Notes: generated by a model from the sequence alone, not told the origin. 64,000 nt of DNA from Leeuwenhoekiella blandensis MED217 (GCF_000152985.1 NZ_CH672395.1:2120123-2184122), one strand, 5' to 3'. Positions 28,976-36,482 are shown, counted from the first letter of the stretch. Program-made: numbers and translations.

Positions 28976-29884
28976 TTATTTTACTTCACTTTGTTCAATT
29001 TCTTTAATAGATTTTCCGTTTTCATTTTTCCAAACGTTACGACCATTAACAGAATATCCAAGTATTACAGCTGCAGCTGCAGAAGGGCTTGAAAATAGAT
29101 GCTTTTTAGAAAAAAATAATTTTCCCTTTGAGGTTCTAGCAATAAAACCCTCATCAATCAAGGATTCTCTTAAAGCACCATATCCATAATTTTTTGTAGG
29201 ATTATCAGCGACTTCTGAATTTTCCAAAACAACCAGACCTTCATTTGTTTGAATAGCGTGAGCTATAATTCCGCTTACATTTAAACTTAATTCTATTTCG
29301 TCTTTTTTATTGGATATTTTTTCTTCTGTATCATTAACTATTTCAGTTGTTTCCGGAATATTCTTAATAGAAATCGGATTTTCTAAAAATTTATGGCCTA
29401 AAGTACCTGTTAACAATTTGATATTGGCCAAAAATTCTTCCATTGCATCTCTGTCTGGCAAAGGTAGTCGGTTTAAGTTAGGACTGTTTCCATTTTTAAG
29501 TTTATACCTTTCTGTCTGTTTAGCAATTTCTACAATTCGACTTTCAAGATATTTTATATGAGATTTAGTTAAGTTATCGTCTTTACTTGTAAAAACTATA
29601 ACTTCATTCCAAAAATCTTTTTTCAAATCATGATTTTTCAATCTATCCCAGACATTTTCAGCTTCTCCAATATATACCATTGGTTTCATAGTGTCCTGTT
29701 CGTAACCAATTAAGAAATAAACACCTTGCGTATTAATTGCAACCGAAAAATGTTTGTTTAAATCCGATATTTTAGTTCTAGGACAAGAAAGTGATTGAAT
29801 TGTATGATTAACAAGTTCTGCGAACTTAATTCCAGTTACACTTCCTTCTTTTAAATATATTCTAATACTTTTTCCTAATATCAT
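28976..29884 (-). CDS. GIY-YIG nuclease-like protein with C-terminal DUF4357 domain
   Basis: The 302-residue protein has a GIY-YIG-type domain (about 50-145): GVYFLIGYEQDTMKPMVYIG supplies the first two strands, with VWDRLKNHD and ESRIVEIAKQTERYKLKNGN behind. A C-terminal DUF4357 module (about 235-295) contains SLIDEGFIARTSKGKLFFSK and SPSAAAAVILGYSVNGRNVW. Proteins of this type occur as accessory genes, sometimes near restriction systems, and are thought to be nucleases or nucleic-acid sensors. The gene is clearly more AT-rich than its neighbours, consistent with acquisition by transfer. No methylase is next to it. Confidence 0.83.
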   Translation of the reverse strand: MILGKSIRIYLKEGSVTGIKFAELVNHTIQSLSCPRTKISDLNKHFSVAINTQGVYFLIGYEQDTMKPMVYIGEAENVWDRLKNHDLKKDFWNEVIVFTSKDDNLTKSHIKYLESRIVEIAKQTERYKLKNGNSPNLNRLPLPDRDAMEEFLANIKLLTGTLGHKFLENPISIKNIPETTEIVNDTEEKISNKKDEIELSLNVSGIIAHAIQTNEGLVVLENSEVADNPTKNYGYGALRESLIDEGFIARTSKGKLFFSKKHLFSSPSAAAAVILGYSVNGRNVWKNENGKSIKEIEQSEVK

Positions 29885-29913
29885 TGGCTTATTTTAACTA
29901 AAGGCAACATAAA

Positions 29914-31020
29914 TTACAACCACTTTTTTCGCTTAAAATAATAGAGCAGTCCTAAGAACACAGCGATCATTGCTGCCCATAAATAGTAATAACCATACCT
30001 TAAATGTAGCTCCGGTATATGGTCAAAATTCATCCCGTAAATACCGGCCATAAACGTTAGCGGAATAAATATACTCGCCATAATCGTAAGCACCTTCATA
30101 ACTTCGTTCATTTTATTACTTATGGTGGTCATGTACATGTCCATAAGTCCCCACGTCATTTCTCGATAAATATCGATACTGTCGGTCACTTGGGTAACGT
30201 GATCATATAAATCTCGAATGTAGGTTATGGTACGTTCGTCAATCAATTGACTATCGATTTTCTCCAGGCGGTTCACCACTTCCCTAAATGGAAAAACAGC
30301 TTTACGCAATCTTAGCACTTCCCGTTTCAATTCTTGAATATCTTGTGTAATATCCTGCTCTGCTGTATTTGAAAATAAAATATCTTCAAGTGCTTCTATA
30401 CGGTCGCTCATAGTTTCAATAAGCGTAAAATAGTGGTCAACCACAGCATCCATTATCGCAAACATTAAATAGTCTGCTCCTGCATTGCGCACGCGGCCTT
30501 TTGCATTGGCAATACGTTGACGCAACGAATCAAAAACATCACCATCGGCTTCCTGAAAAGTGATCAGGTAATTTTCACCCAAAACAAGACTTATATGTTC
30601 GTTCATAAACACACCTTCATCATTGTAATAGAGCATTTTGAAAACGACAAAAAGATAATCTGGATATTCATCAATTTTAGGACGTTGACTGGTATCAACG
30701 ATATCTTCTAAAATCAACGGGTGCAATTTATAATGCTCTCCTAAGCGCTCAATTTGATCAATATCACTTAATCCATTGATATTGATCCAGGATATTTCTT
30801 CAGGATGTTTTTTATTAAATGCCTGTGAGACATCGTCAACCGTTACATTCTTATGAATGGATGGTGAATAATCAATAAGATCAACTGTAACGTGCTTTTG
30901 CTCTTTGCTCCCAGTATAGGTAAGTGTTCCCGGTACGTCATTCTGTATTTTCTTATGCGCCAGTTTGATTTTAGGAATCTTAGGGATTTTCGGCTTTTTT
31001 ATTTTAATTCTTTTGGTCAT
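29914..31020 (-). CDS. corA: Magnesium/cobalt transport protein CorA
   Basis: The 368-residue protein has a long cytoplasmic N-terminal domain, a long coiled helix (about 190-300), and two C-terminal membrane helices. The loop after the first helix carries the selectivity signature YGMNFDHIPE near 332, and the protein ends with a basic RKKWL tail. It passes Mg2+, and possibly Co2+ or Ni2+, inward. The ATG giving MTKRIKIKKP is used; three codons upstream there is only a TTG. A very basic, Pro/Lys-rich leader precedes the CorA fold. A hairpin terminator and an IS element lie just upstream. Confidence 0.95.
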   Translation of the reverse strand: MTKRIKIKKPKIPKIPKIKLAHKKIQNDVPGTLTYTGSKEQKHVTVDLIDYSPSIHKNVTVDDVSQAFNKKHPEEISWININGLSDIDQIERLGEHYKLHPLILEDIVDTSQRPKIDEYPDYLFVVFKMLYYNDEGVFMNEHISLVLGENYLITFQEADGDVFDSLRQRIANAKGRVRNAGADYLMFAIMDAVVDHYFTLIETMSDRIEALEDILFSNTAEQDITQDIQELKREVLRLRKAVFPFREVVNRLEKIDSQLIDERTITYIRDLYDHVTQVTDSIDIYREMTWGLMDMYMTTISNKMNEVMKVLTIMASIFIPLTFMAGIYGMNFDHIPELHLRYGYYYLWAAMIAVFLGLLYYFKRKKWL

Positions 31021-31049
31021 CGATAGCAATTTAACAAGCTAAAAATAGA

Positions 31050-31075
31050 AAAAGTCCGCCTAACGACGGACTTTT
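31050..31075. terminator. Terminator now separated from pfpI by an IS element
   Basis: AAAAGTCCG pairs with CGGACTTTT around CCTAACGA, with U tracts on both strands. Before the insertion it would have begun about 24 bases after the stop codon of the PfpI-family gene at 32415, so it is most simply that gene's terminator. Confidence 0.7.
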
Positions 31076-31088
31076 AATTTTCTATTTA

Positions 31089-31113
31089 TGTCCCGTCCTG
31101 AAATAAGTTGACA
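31089..31113 (+). repeat. Left terminal inverted repeat of the IS
   Basis: The 25 bases from TGTCCCGTCC to AGTTGACA match the right end at 20 of 25 positions. The outermost TG and the inner CGTCCT and GTTGACA blocks are conserved. Confidence 0.88.
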
Positions 31114-31129
31114 CAAATTCGACTTATTT

Positions 31130-31525
31130 ATGAAAGACTCAGAAGGAGCTGAGAAGAAACGCACTCAGCGTGATTACAATTTAGGCTTTAAATTGGCGGT
31201 TGTATCTCAGGTAGAAAAGGGCGAAATGACTTATAAGCAAGCCCAAAAAGCATATGGTATTCAAGGAAGGAGTACTGTTTTGGTTTGGTTACGCAAACAC
31301 GGTAACTTAGACTGGAGTAAACCAAAGACAAGACTTACCTGTAACACAATGAAAGAAACACCTGCTCAAAAGATCAAGAGGCTTGAAAAAGAGCTATCAG
31401 ATGAGAAGCTTAAAAATAAGATTCTCAACACGATGATCGACATCTCAGATCAGCAATACGGAACTTCTATTCGAAAAAAGCATTTGCCCAATCAATCCAA
31501 CGAATCCGGCAAGAACACCGACTAA
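31130..31525 (+). CDS. IS3-family transposase OrfA
   Basis: The 131-residue protein has an N-terminal helix-turn-helix of the transposase-8 type (RDYNLGFKLAVVSQVEKGEM, then TYKQAQKAYGI and a recognition helix, residues 15-60). A leucine-zipper-like coiled coil follows (about 83-112). It binds the inverted repeats and regulates transposition. It shares its first 117 residues with the OrfAB fusion; the slippery heptamer lies at 31474. Confidence 0.9.
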   Translation: MKDSEGAEKKRTQRDYNLGFKLAVVSQVEKGEMTYKQAQKAYGIQGRSTVLVWLRKHGNLDWSKPKTRLTCNTMKETPAQKIKRLEKELSDEKLKNKILNTMIDISDQQYGTSIRKKHLPNQSNESGKNTD

Positions 31526-31569
31526 GCCTGTCACGTTGTTGCAGATTGTTTGGGATAAGCAGACAGGCT
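31474..31569 (+). promoter_or_regulatory. Programmed -1 frameshift signal with predicted pseudoknot
   Basis: The heptamer A AAA AAG (31474-31480) is in the correct register with orfA, and orfB is in the -1 frame and open from this point. Six bases later CCCAATCAAT (31487-31496) can pair with ATTGTTTGGG (31545-31554, one mismatch). AGCCTGTC (31525-31532) inside that loop pairs perfectly with GACAGGCT (31562-31569) beyond it. The two stems cross, so they form an H-type pseudoknot. Confidence 0.7.
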
Positions 31570-32367
31570 GTCTATCAATCAGAAAAGCGAGAACAGATAA
31601 GAGCTGATGAACTTGCTTTAATCAAACCGCTGATTTTAAGGGTCCGCCGGCAAATGCCAAGGCTAGGCACTCGTAAACTGTATTATTTACTCAAGGTTGA
31701 GTTTCAAAAGATGGGAGTTAAAATAGGCAGAGATGCCCTATTTGACTATCTCAGGTCAGAATCAATGCTTATAAAACAAAAAAAGAATTACACAAGAACA
31801 ACAGATTCTAGGCATTGGCTAAAAAAACACCCCAACCTGATGAAAGATGTTACGCCCGTAAGACCAGAGCAATACTTTGTAAGCGATATTACTTACATCA
31901 AGAGTAGAGAAAGAACTCACTATCTTTCCTTGGTGACAGACGCTTTTAGCAGAAAAATAATGGGCTACCACCTAAGTGATGATATGAGTGCAGAAAATGT
32001 AGTTAAAGCAATGAAAATGGCTAATAAAAGTAGAACCACATCAAGCGAGGTAATACACCATTCTGACAGAGGCTTGCAATATTGCTCCTCGTTATATCAA
32101 ACTCAATTGAAGCGATCAAATGCATTACCATCAATGACAGATGGGTATGACTGCTATCAAAATGCGTTAGCAGAACGAATTAACGGGATATTGAAGGAAG
32201 AGTTCTTCATAAACAAATGCAATACAGGTAAAGAACTCAGACTGTTGATTCAGCAGTCAATAAAAACATATAACAATGAAAGACCACATCTAAGCCTTAA
32301 CTACAAAACACCTAATTTTATACACAACAAAAAATCCGGTGAAGCTAGCTTCACCGGATTGATTTAA
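31480..32367 (+). CDS. IS3-family transposase OrfB (catalytic part, made by -1 frameshift)
   Basis: After the -1 shift the frame continues as KKAFAQSIQRIRQEHRLSLS and reads on to 32367; fusion to OrfA would give about 412 residues. It holds the rve integrase core with a DD(35)E triad: Asp in VSDITYI, Asp in HHSDRGLQY and Glu in NALAERINGILKEEF. An HTH_21-like segment precedes it. A downstream non-ATG start (TTG at 31546) could make separate OrfB, but the frameshift is the likelier route. The final codons contain a 28-bp perfect palindrome. Confidence 0.9.
   Translation, partial: AFAQSIQRIRQEHRLSLSRCCRLFGISRQAVYQSEKREQIRADELALIKPLILRVRRQMPRLGTRKLYYLLKVEFQKMGVKIGRDALFDYLRSESMLIKQKKNYTRTTDSRHWLKKHPNLMKDVTPVRPEQYFVSDITYIKSRERTHYLSLVTDAFSRKIMGYHLSDDMSAENVVKAMKMANKSRTTSSEVIHHSDRGLQYCSSLYQTQLKRSNALPSMTDGYDCYQNALAERINGILKEEFFINKCNTGKELRLLIQQSIKTYNNERPHLSLNYKTPNFIHNKKSGEASFTGLI
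32333..32360 (-). terminator. 28-bp perfect palindrome at the end of orfB
   Basis: AATCCGGTGAAGCT is followed directly by its exact reverse complement. On the minus strand the hairpin is followed by a T6 run (CCGGATTTTTTGTTG), a good rho-independent terminator facing transcription that enters from the PfpI-family gene. Confidence 0.65.
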
Positions 32368-32379
32368 ACTTTTAAAAAC

Positions 32380-32404
32380 TGTCAACCTATTTTAGGACGA
32401 CTCA
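32380..32404 (-). repeat. Right terminal inverted repeat of the IS
   Basis: The 25 bases ending ...GACGACTCA are the partner of the left repeat. The following TTA (32405-32407) repeats the TTA before the left end. Confidence 0.88.
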
Positions 32405-32414
32405 TTATATTGGA

Positions 32415-32960
32415 TTATGCGTGTTGCAACTCGTGTTTTCCTTCATTGATTTCCTCAATTACTTTTGCATTAAATGCTGGTAAATCATTAGGATTTCTAC
32501 TCGTTACTAGAGCTTCGTCCACCACTACTTCTTTATCAACCCACAATGCTCCTGCATTTTCCAAGTCTTTCTTGATCGATGAGAATGAAGTTAAAGTTCT
32601 TCCTTCAACTACGTCTGCACTGATCAATACTTGTGGTGCGTGGCATATTGCTGCTACAGGCTTATGTTGCTTGAAGAAATCTCTTATAAATACAAGCGCA
32701 TTTTCATTTCTTCTTAACTGATCGGGATTGATCACACCTCCTGGTAATACCAATGCGTTATAATCTTTTGCTGAAACTTCGTCTAAAGTTTTATCTACAT
32801 TATAATCTTTCCCCCAGTCGGTTTCTGCCCAAGCTTTAATGGTTCCAGATTTTTCACTTACGATATCTACTTGAAATCCTTCCTTCTTCATTGCTTCTAA
32901 AGGTGAAGTAAGTTCACTTTCTTCAAATCCGTTAGTTGCTAAAATCGCTACCTTTTTCAT
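32415..32960 (-). CDS. DJ-1/PfpI-family protein
   Basis: The 181-residue protein is a class I glutamine-amidotransferase-like DJ-1/PfpI member of the YfkM/YraA (general stress protein 18) type. The nucleophile elbow AAICHAPQVL holds a Cys near residue 104, and the acidic residue near the N-terminus is in NGFEESEL. Family members act as glyoxalase/deglycase, chaperone or protease; the activity here is not determined. Its original terminator at 31050 has been cut off by the IS insertion just after its stop codon. Confidence 0.9.
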   Translation of the reverse strand: MKKVAILATNGFEESELTSPLEAMKKEGFQVDIVSEKSGTIKAWAETDWGKDYNVDKTLDEVSAKDYNALVLPGGVINPDQLRRNENALVFIRDFFKQHKPVAAICHAPQVLISADVVEGRTLTSFSSIKKDLENAGALWVDKEVVVDEALVTSRNPNDLPAFNAKVIEEINEGKHELQHA

Positions 32961-32999
32961 AGTATATTGTTTTTGTTGATTGTAAAATTAATTCAATAA

Positions 33000-33007
33000 C
33001 AAAGTTA
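33000..33007 (-). promoter_or_regulatory. Putative -7 box of the PfpI-family gene
   Basis: On the minus strand TAACTTTG fits TAnnTTTG about 39 bases before the ATG. No clear -33 box is seen. Confidence 0.45.
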
Positions 33008-33113
33008 GCAGAAGACTTCATCTATAGGAGTTAATGACGGGTTAAAGCTTGCTGTGTAAGGGTTAAGCTTTGTTAAGCACGTGTCGATTTAACTTAAATT
33101 AAGTCAAATTCAT

Positions 33114-33899
33114 CTACTCAAGATTGACCTCTTGCAAGATCAATCCGGAAGCCTGAGCGATATGCGTGAGTTTAAAGGGAATTTTACCGTCTAAGCTTTT
33201 TTCAAAAGCTTCCCAAGACAATACACCGCTCCCCAAATCAAATAATGCTCCCATCATTAAACGCACTTGATGCCTTTTAAATCCGGCTCCCACTACTCTA
33301 AAAACATAAGAATGCTTCGGAAAGAAATTAGCAGTATATAAGGTATTCTCTTCAATCACTGAAGATTCTATGGTCATCACCGTTTGCGTTTCGGCAGAAG
33401 CTTTATACGCATAATTGCGATAATCGTGGGTTCCTTGCATAAGTGCAGCTCCCTTTTGCATCAATTCAATATTAAGCTCCCCTTTTGCATTGATCATATA
33501 TGGAGCGCAAAATGGATGATTTTTTTCACCGAAGGAAAACAGATAAATGTATTCTTTCAGTTTAGGCGCTTGTATGATATTGGTTTGATCGGCTTTTTCT
33601 ATGATTTCTAACAAGCGAATGTCCTGCGGAAGGTTTTCATTAAAAAGCTTATGAAACTCTTGTAAATCAGTAAGCGACTCCTCTTTTAAAATAAGCTCTA
33701 CATAGGTTTCATTTACCGAAACCTTAGCATCTGTACGCCCCGCTGCAATGAATTTAAAATTGTTACGACCTAATACATATTTTAGCGTACGCTGCATCAT
33801 GCGCTCTACCGTGAGAAGATCGGGCTGCTTTTGCCAGCCGTGGTACCTAAATCCTAAATATTGAATTTTAAGTAAGTAATAAAACTCTTTTTTAAACAT
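33114..33899 (-). CDS. TruA-like pseudouridine synthase, divergent
   Basis: The 261-residue protein has the TruA fold markers: a strand with LKIQYLGFRYHGWQKQ near residue 10, the catalytic Asp in AAGRTDAKVSV near 57, and the C-terminal VVGAGFKRHQVRLMMGAL near 202. TruA converts U38-U40 of tRNA anticodon arms to pseudouridine. The strongly conserved GRTDAGVHA is here GRTDAKVSV, so the Gly and His after the catalytic Asp are replaced. This suggests a paralogue with altered target or rate. It is divergent from cysE. Confidence 0.8.
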   Translation of the reverse strand: MFKKEFYYLLKIQYLGFRYHGWQKQPDLLTVERMMQRTLKYVLGRNNFKFIAAGRTDAKVSVNETYVELILKEESLTDLQEFHKLFNENLPQDIRLLEIIEKADQTNIIQAPKLKEYIYLFSFGEKNHPFCAPYMINAKGELNIELMQKGAALMQGTHDYRNYAYKASAETQTVMTIESSVIEENTLYTANFFPKHSYVFRVVGAGFKRHQVRLMMGALFDLGSGVLSWEAFEKSLDGKIPFKLTHIAQASGLILQEVNLE

Positions 33900-33903
33900 A
33901 ATT

Positions 33904-33911
33904 CAAAAATA
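33904..33911 (-). promoter_or_regulatory. Putative -7 box directly before the TruA-like gene
   Basis: On the minus strand TATTTTTG ends four bases before the ATG at 33899, so transcription would begin at or very near the start codon. Confidence 0.4.
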
Positions 33912-33954
33912 GAATTTTAGTGCTTTAAGAGCGTGTTGTGCAAATACAATTCAA

Positions 33955-33962
33955 TAAATTTG
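33955..33962 (+). promoter_or_regulatory. Putative -7 box of cysE
   Basis: TAAATTTG fits TAnnTTTG, and a TTG (33936-33938) lies 16 bases upstream. It ends two bases before an ATG at 33964, which would then lie before the transcription start; this favours the ATG at 33979 as the true start. Confidence 0.5.
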
Positions 33963-33978
33963 AATGAATCGAAAGACT

Positions 33979-34773
33979 ATGATCAATAAAGATAAAATCG
34001 TTAACCAGATCAAGGAGCATAAGCAAAATGCTAATCTCAATTTCAGGTTAAAAACAGATACTCAACGTTTTACAAAAGAACTTTTTGCGACGCTTTTTAA
34101 TTTTCCCAATGATCTCGATGAAGATCTAGATCGTTTAGAGCGCCTTTTTGAAAATCTTGTTGAACTGGCCTGTTGGGATATTGATAAAAAATGTAGTAAG
34201 GTTTGGGACGAGTACGTAGCCGAGCTTCCTGAAGTTTTAAGAAAGCTAAATCTCGACGCCGAGGCTATCTTCAACAATGATCCTGCAGCTGCGAGTATTG
34301 AGGAGGTTTATCTGGCTTATCCCGGTTTTTACGCGATAGCAATTTATAGACTTAGTCACGCACTTTATAAAAAAGGCTTTCCTATCGTACCCCGATTAAT
34401 GACTGAGTATGCGCATCACGTTACCGGAGTAGATATCAATCCCGGTGCAGAGATTGGCGAGTACTTTTTTATGGATCACGCCACGGGTATCGTTATTGGT
34501 GAAACCGCAGTCATCAAAGATCACGTGAAGCTCTATCAAGGTGTTACTCTGGGAGCACTAAGTGTTGCAAAAGATCTTCAAGCGGTTAAACGTCACCCCA
34601 CCATTGAGGAGAATGTAACCATTTATGCAAATGCCACCATTCTTGGTGGAGATACCACCATTGGTGCCAATAGTATTATTGGAGGAAATGTCTGGTTAAC
34701 AAAGTCGGTCCCACCCTACTCACTTGTTTCGCATAAGCCTGAAATATTGATAAGAGAATTAGAACAGAAATAG
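33979..34773 (+). CDS. cysE: Serine O-acetyltransferase
   Basis: This enzyme acetylates L-serine with acetyl-CoA to O-acetylserine, the first step of cysteine synthesis. The N-terminal half is helical. The C-terminal half is a left-handed beta-helix with hexapeptide repeats: VDINPGAEIGEYFFMDHATG contains a catalytic His, then VVIGETAVIKDHVKLYQGVT, and KRHPTIEENVTIYANATILG follows. The start at 33979 (264 residues) is chosen because a promoter-like TAAATTTG ends only two bases before the alternative ATG at 33964. cysM follows by 23 bases. Confidence 0.92.
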   Translation: MINKDKIVNQIKEHKQNANLNFRLKTDTQRFTKELFATLFNFPNDLDEDLDRLERLFENLVELACWDIDKKCSKVWDEYVAELPEVLRKLNLDAEAIFNNDPAAASIEEVYLAYPGFYAIAIYRLSHALYKKGFPIVPRLMTEYAHHVTGVDINPGAEIGEYFFMDHATGIVIGETAVIKDHVKLYQGVTLGALSVAKDLQAVKRHPTIEENVTIYANATILGGDTTIGANSIIGGNVWLTKSVPPYSLVSHKPEILIRELEQK

Positions 34774-34796
34774 TAGGCTTTCCAAAATTTAATTAA

Positions 34797-35681
34797 ATGA
34801 ATTATTCTATAGAACGCCTTATTGGCAATACACCACTGGTAGAGTCTAAAGTTTTACAGACAAACCCTAAAGTGAAATTATTATTTAAGCTTGAAGGGCA
34901 AAATCCGGGCGGAAGCGTTAAAGATCGTGCAGCTTTTAATATGATCACCGCAGCCTTAGAACGTGGCGAGATTACAAAAGATACCAAATTGATCGAAGCC
35001 ACAAGTGGAAATACCGGTATTGCTCTGGCTATGATTGCCTCGATGTACGGCTTAGATCTTGAAATTGTTATGCCCGAGAATGCAACCAAGGAGCGGGTGC
35101 AAACGATGCGAGCCTACGGAGCCACAGTAATTCTTACGTCAAAAGATATAGGTATCGAAGGTGCGAGAGATTTTGCTGAAGCTAAAGTTAAAAATGATGG
35201 CTATTTTATGTTTAACCAGTTTTCAAATCCAGACAATTGGAAAGCGCATTATAAAACTACCGGTCCGGAAATTTGGAGGGATACTGAAGGAAAGGTTACG
35301 CATTTCGTTTCTTCTATGGGAACTACAGGTACCATAATGGGAACTTCTACATATCTGAAAGAGCAAAATAAAAAAGTTCAAATTGTTGGGGTGCAACCTA
35401 CTGACGAATCAAGCATTCCCGGTATACGCAAATGGCCAAAAGAATATTTACCTAAAATTTTTGATGCTTCTAAGGTTGATCAGGTTCTCGAAGTAAGCGA
35501 GGAAGATGCACGGGCAATGTCAAAGCGACTGGCTAAAGAAGAAGGGATTTTTAGCGGTATGAGCAGTGGTGGCGCTACAGTTGCCGCGTTACGCCTTTGC
35601 GAACAGTTAGAAGAAGGCGTGGTGGTCTCAATCATTTGTGATCGCGGAGACCGTTATTTATCGTCAGATTTATTCGATTAA
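34797..35681 (+). CDS. cysM: Cysteine synthase (O-acetylserine sulfhydrylase B type)
   Basis: The 294-residue PLP enzyme replaces the acetyl group of O-acetylserine with sulfide to form cysteine. The PLP lysine is in NPGGSVKDRAAFNM near residue 42, the substrate loop is EATSGNTGIAL near 67, and the phosphate loop is SSMGTTGTIMGTS near 170. Length and motif details are closer to CysM than to CysK. It works directly on the CysE product, and the two are one operon. The C-terminal stop is followed at once by the DUF1853 gene in the same frame. Confidence 0.93.
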   Translation: MNYSIERLIGNTPLVESKVLQTNPKVKLLFKLEGQNPGGSVKDRAAFNMITAALERGEITKDTKLIEATSGNTGIALAMIASMYGLDLEIVMPENATKERVQTMRAYGATVILTSKDIGIEGARDFAEAKVKNDGYFMFNQFSNPDNWKAHYKTTGPEIWRDTEGKVTHFVSSMGTTGTIMGTSTYLKEQNKKVQIVGVQPTDESSIPGIRKWPKEYLPKIFDASKVDQVLEVSEEDARAMSKRLAKEEGIFSGMSSGGATVAALRLCEQLEEGVVVSIICDRGDRYLSSDLFD

Positions 35682-35684
35682 GAA

Positions 35685-36482
35685 ATCAGTTTAGAGAAGC
35701 AATATCAAGGATTTTTAGAGACGCCTCAACTAAGGTTTGATTCGTCTTTTTTTCCCTTTTCAAATTTTGAACTGAAGGCTACAAAGAGCATACTCCCCAA
35801 TGCATTTACTATTTCAAATACGTTGCGCTTCGGTCATCGTATGGAATATTTTATGGAAGCTGCACTCAGAGCGAATGACTTTAGGATTCTGGCTAAAAAC
35901 CTTCAAATCATTGCAAAGAAAAAGACCTTAGGCGAACTCGACTTTATCTTAGAAACGCCTGATAATTTTCATATTCATGTCGAAATGGTCTATAAATTTT
36001 ATCTCTATGATCCTGATCGAAAAGGAAGTTGGATCGAAAAACTAGTCGGTCCAAATCTGAAAGACCACTTGTCCTTTAAATTACAAAAATTAAAGGAGCA
36101 TCAATTTCCAATGTTACAGCAAGAAGAGACGCTTAAACTCTTGGAACAACTTAATATACGTACGAATGCTATTACCCAACAATTATTTTTTAAAGCTCAA
36201 CTTTTTGTACCGGTCAGCACTAGGATAATTGATTTAGATAAAGAATTAATTGCAGGCAACTTTTATAAACAACACGAACTTGCACTCCTGAATCAAACAA
36301 CTTATCGATTTTATATTCCAGAAAAGCAAGATTGGGTCTGTGAGCCGTATAACGATGCATACACGCTAAACTTTGATTCTTTTTATGCCACAGCTCAACA
36401 ACTACTAGAACAGCAACGCTCTTTTATGTTTTGGTGTTTTACTTCAAAAAAGATTGAAAAGCATTTTGCCTGTTGGTGGTAA
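35685..36482 (+). CDS. DUF1853-family protein with apparent AUC start
   Basis: The protein matches DUF1853: GHRMEYFMEAALRAN, GELDFILETPDNFHIHVEMVYKFYL and the tail FMFWCFTSKK are typical. The only in-frame ATG is at 35841, but coding-quality sequence continues upstream to the cysM stop (QYQGFLETPQLRF, then DSSFFPFSNFEL). Between the stop and that stretch there is no ATG, GTG or TTG in frame; the first suitable codon is ATC at 35685 in TAAGAAATCAGTTTAGAG. An AUC start gives 265 residues. A mutated or misread start codon, or reinitiation after cysM, is also possible. Function unknown. Confidence 0.8.
   Translation: MSLEKQYQGFLETPQLRFDSSFFPFSNFELKATKSILPNAFTISNTLRFGHRMEYFMEAALRANDFRILAKNLQIIAKKKTLGELDFILETPDNFHIHVEMVYKFYLYDPDRKGSWIEKLVGPNLKDHLSFKLQKLKEHQFPMLQQEETLKLLEQLNIRTNAITQQLFFKAQLFVPVSTRIIDLDKELIAGNFYKQHELALLNQTTYRFYIPEKQDWVCEPYNDAYTLNFDSFYATAQQLLEQQRSFMFWCFTSKKIEKHFACWW

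Larger units (their letters stand above)
31089..32404 (+). mobile_element. Complete IS3-family insertion sequence
   Basis: The element is 1316 bp. Its imperfect terminal inverted repeats (20 of 25 bases match) begin TG and end CA, sharing CGTCCTnAAATAnGTTGACA. It is flanked by a 3-bp TTA direct repeat (31086-31088 and 32405-32407), typical of IS3-family insertion. Two frames, orfA and orfB, are joined by a -1 frameshift to make a DDE transposase. Both ends, both frames and the target duplication are intact, so it may be active. It lies between the PfpI-family gene and corA. Confidence 0.92.

Noticed and set aside
28976..29884. GIY-YIG gene as part of a restriction-modification system
   Set aside because: There is no methyltransferase or specificity gene beside it; the neighbours are corA and a small membrane protein.
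31525..31546. orfA and orfB of the IS as a broken, frameshifted pseudogene
   Set aside because: The frames are offset by -1 exactly at a canonical A AAA AAG heptamer with downstream stems, which is normal programmed frameshifting in the IS3 family.
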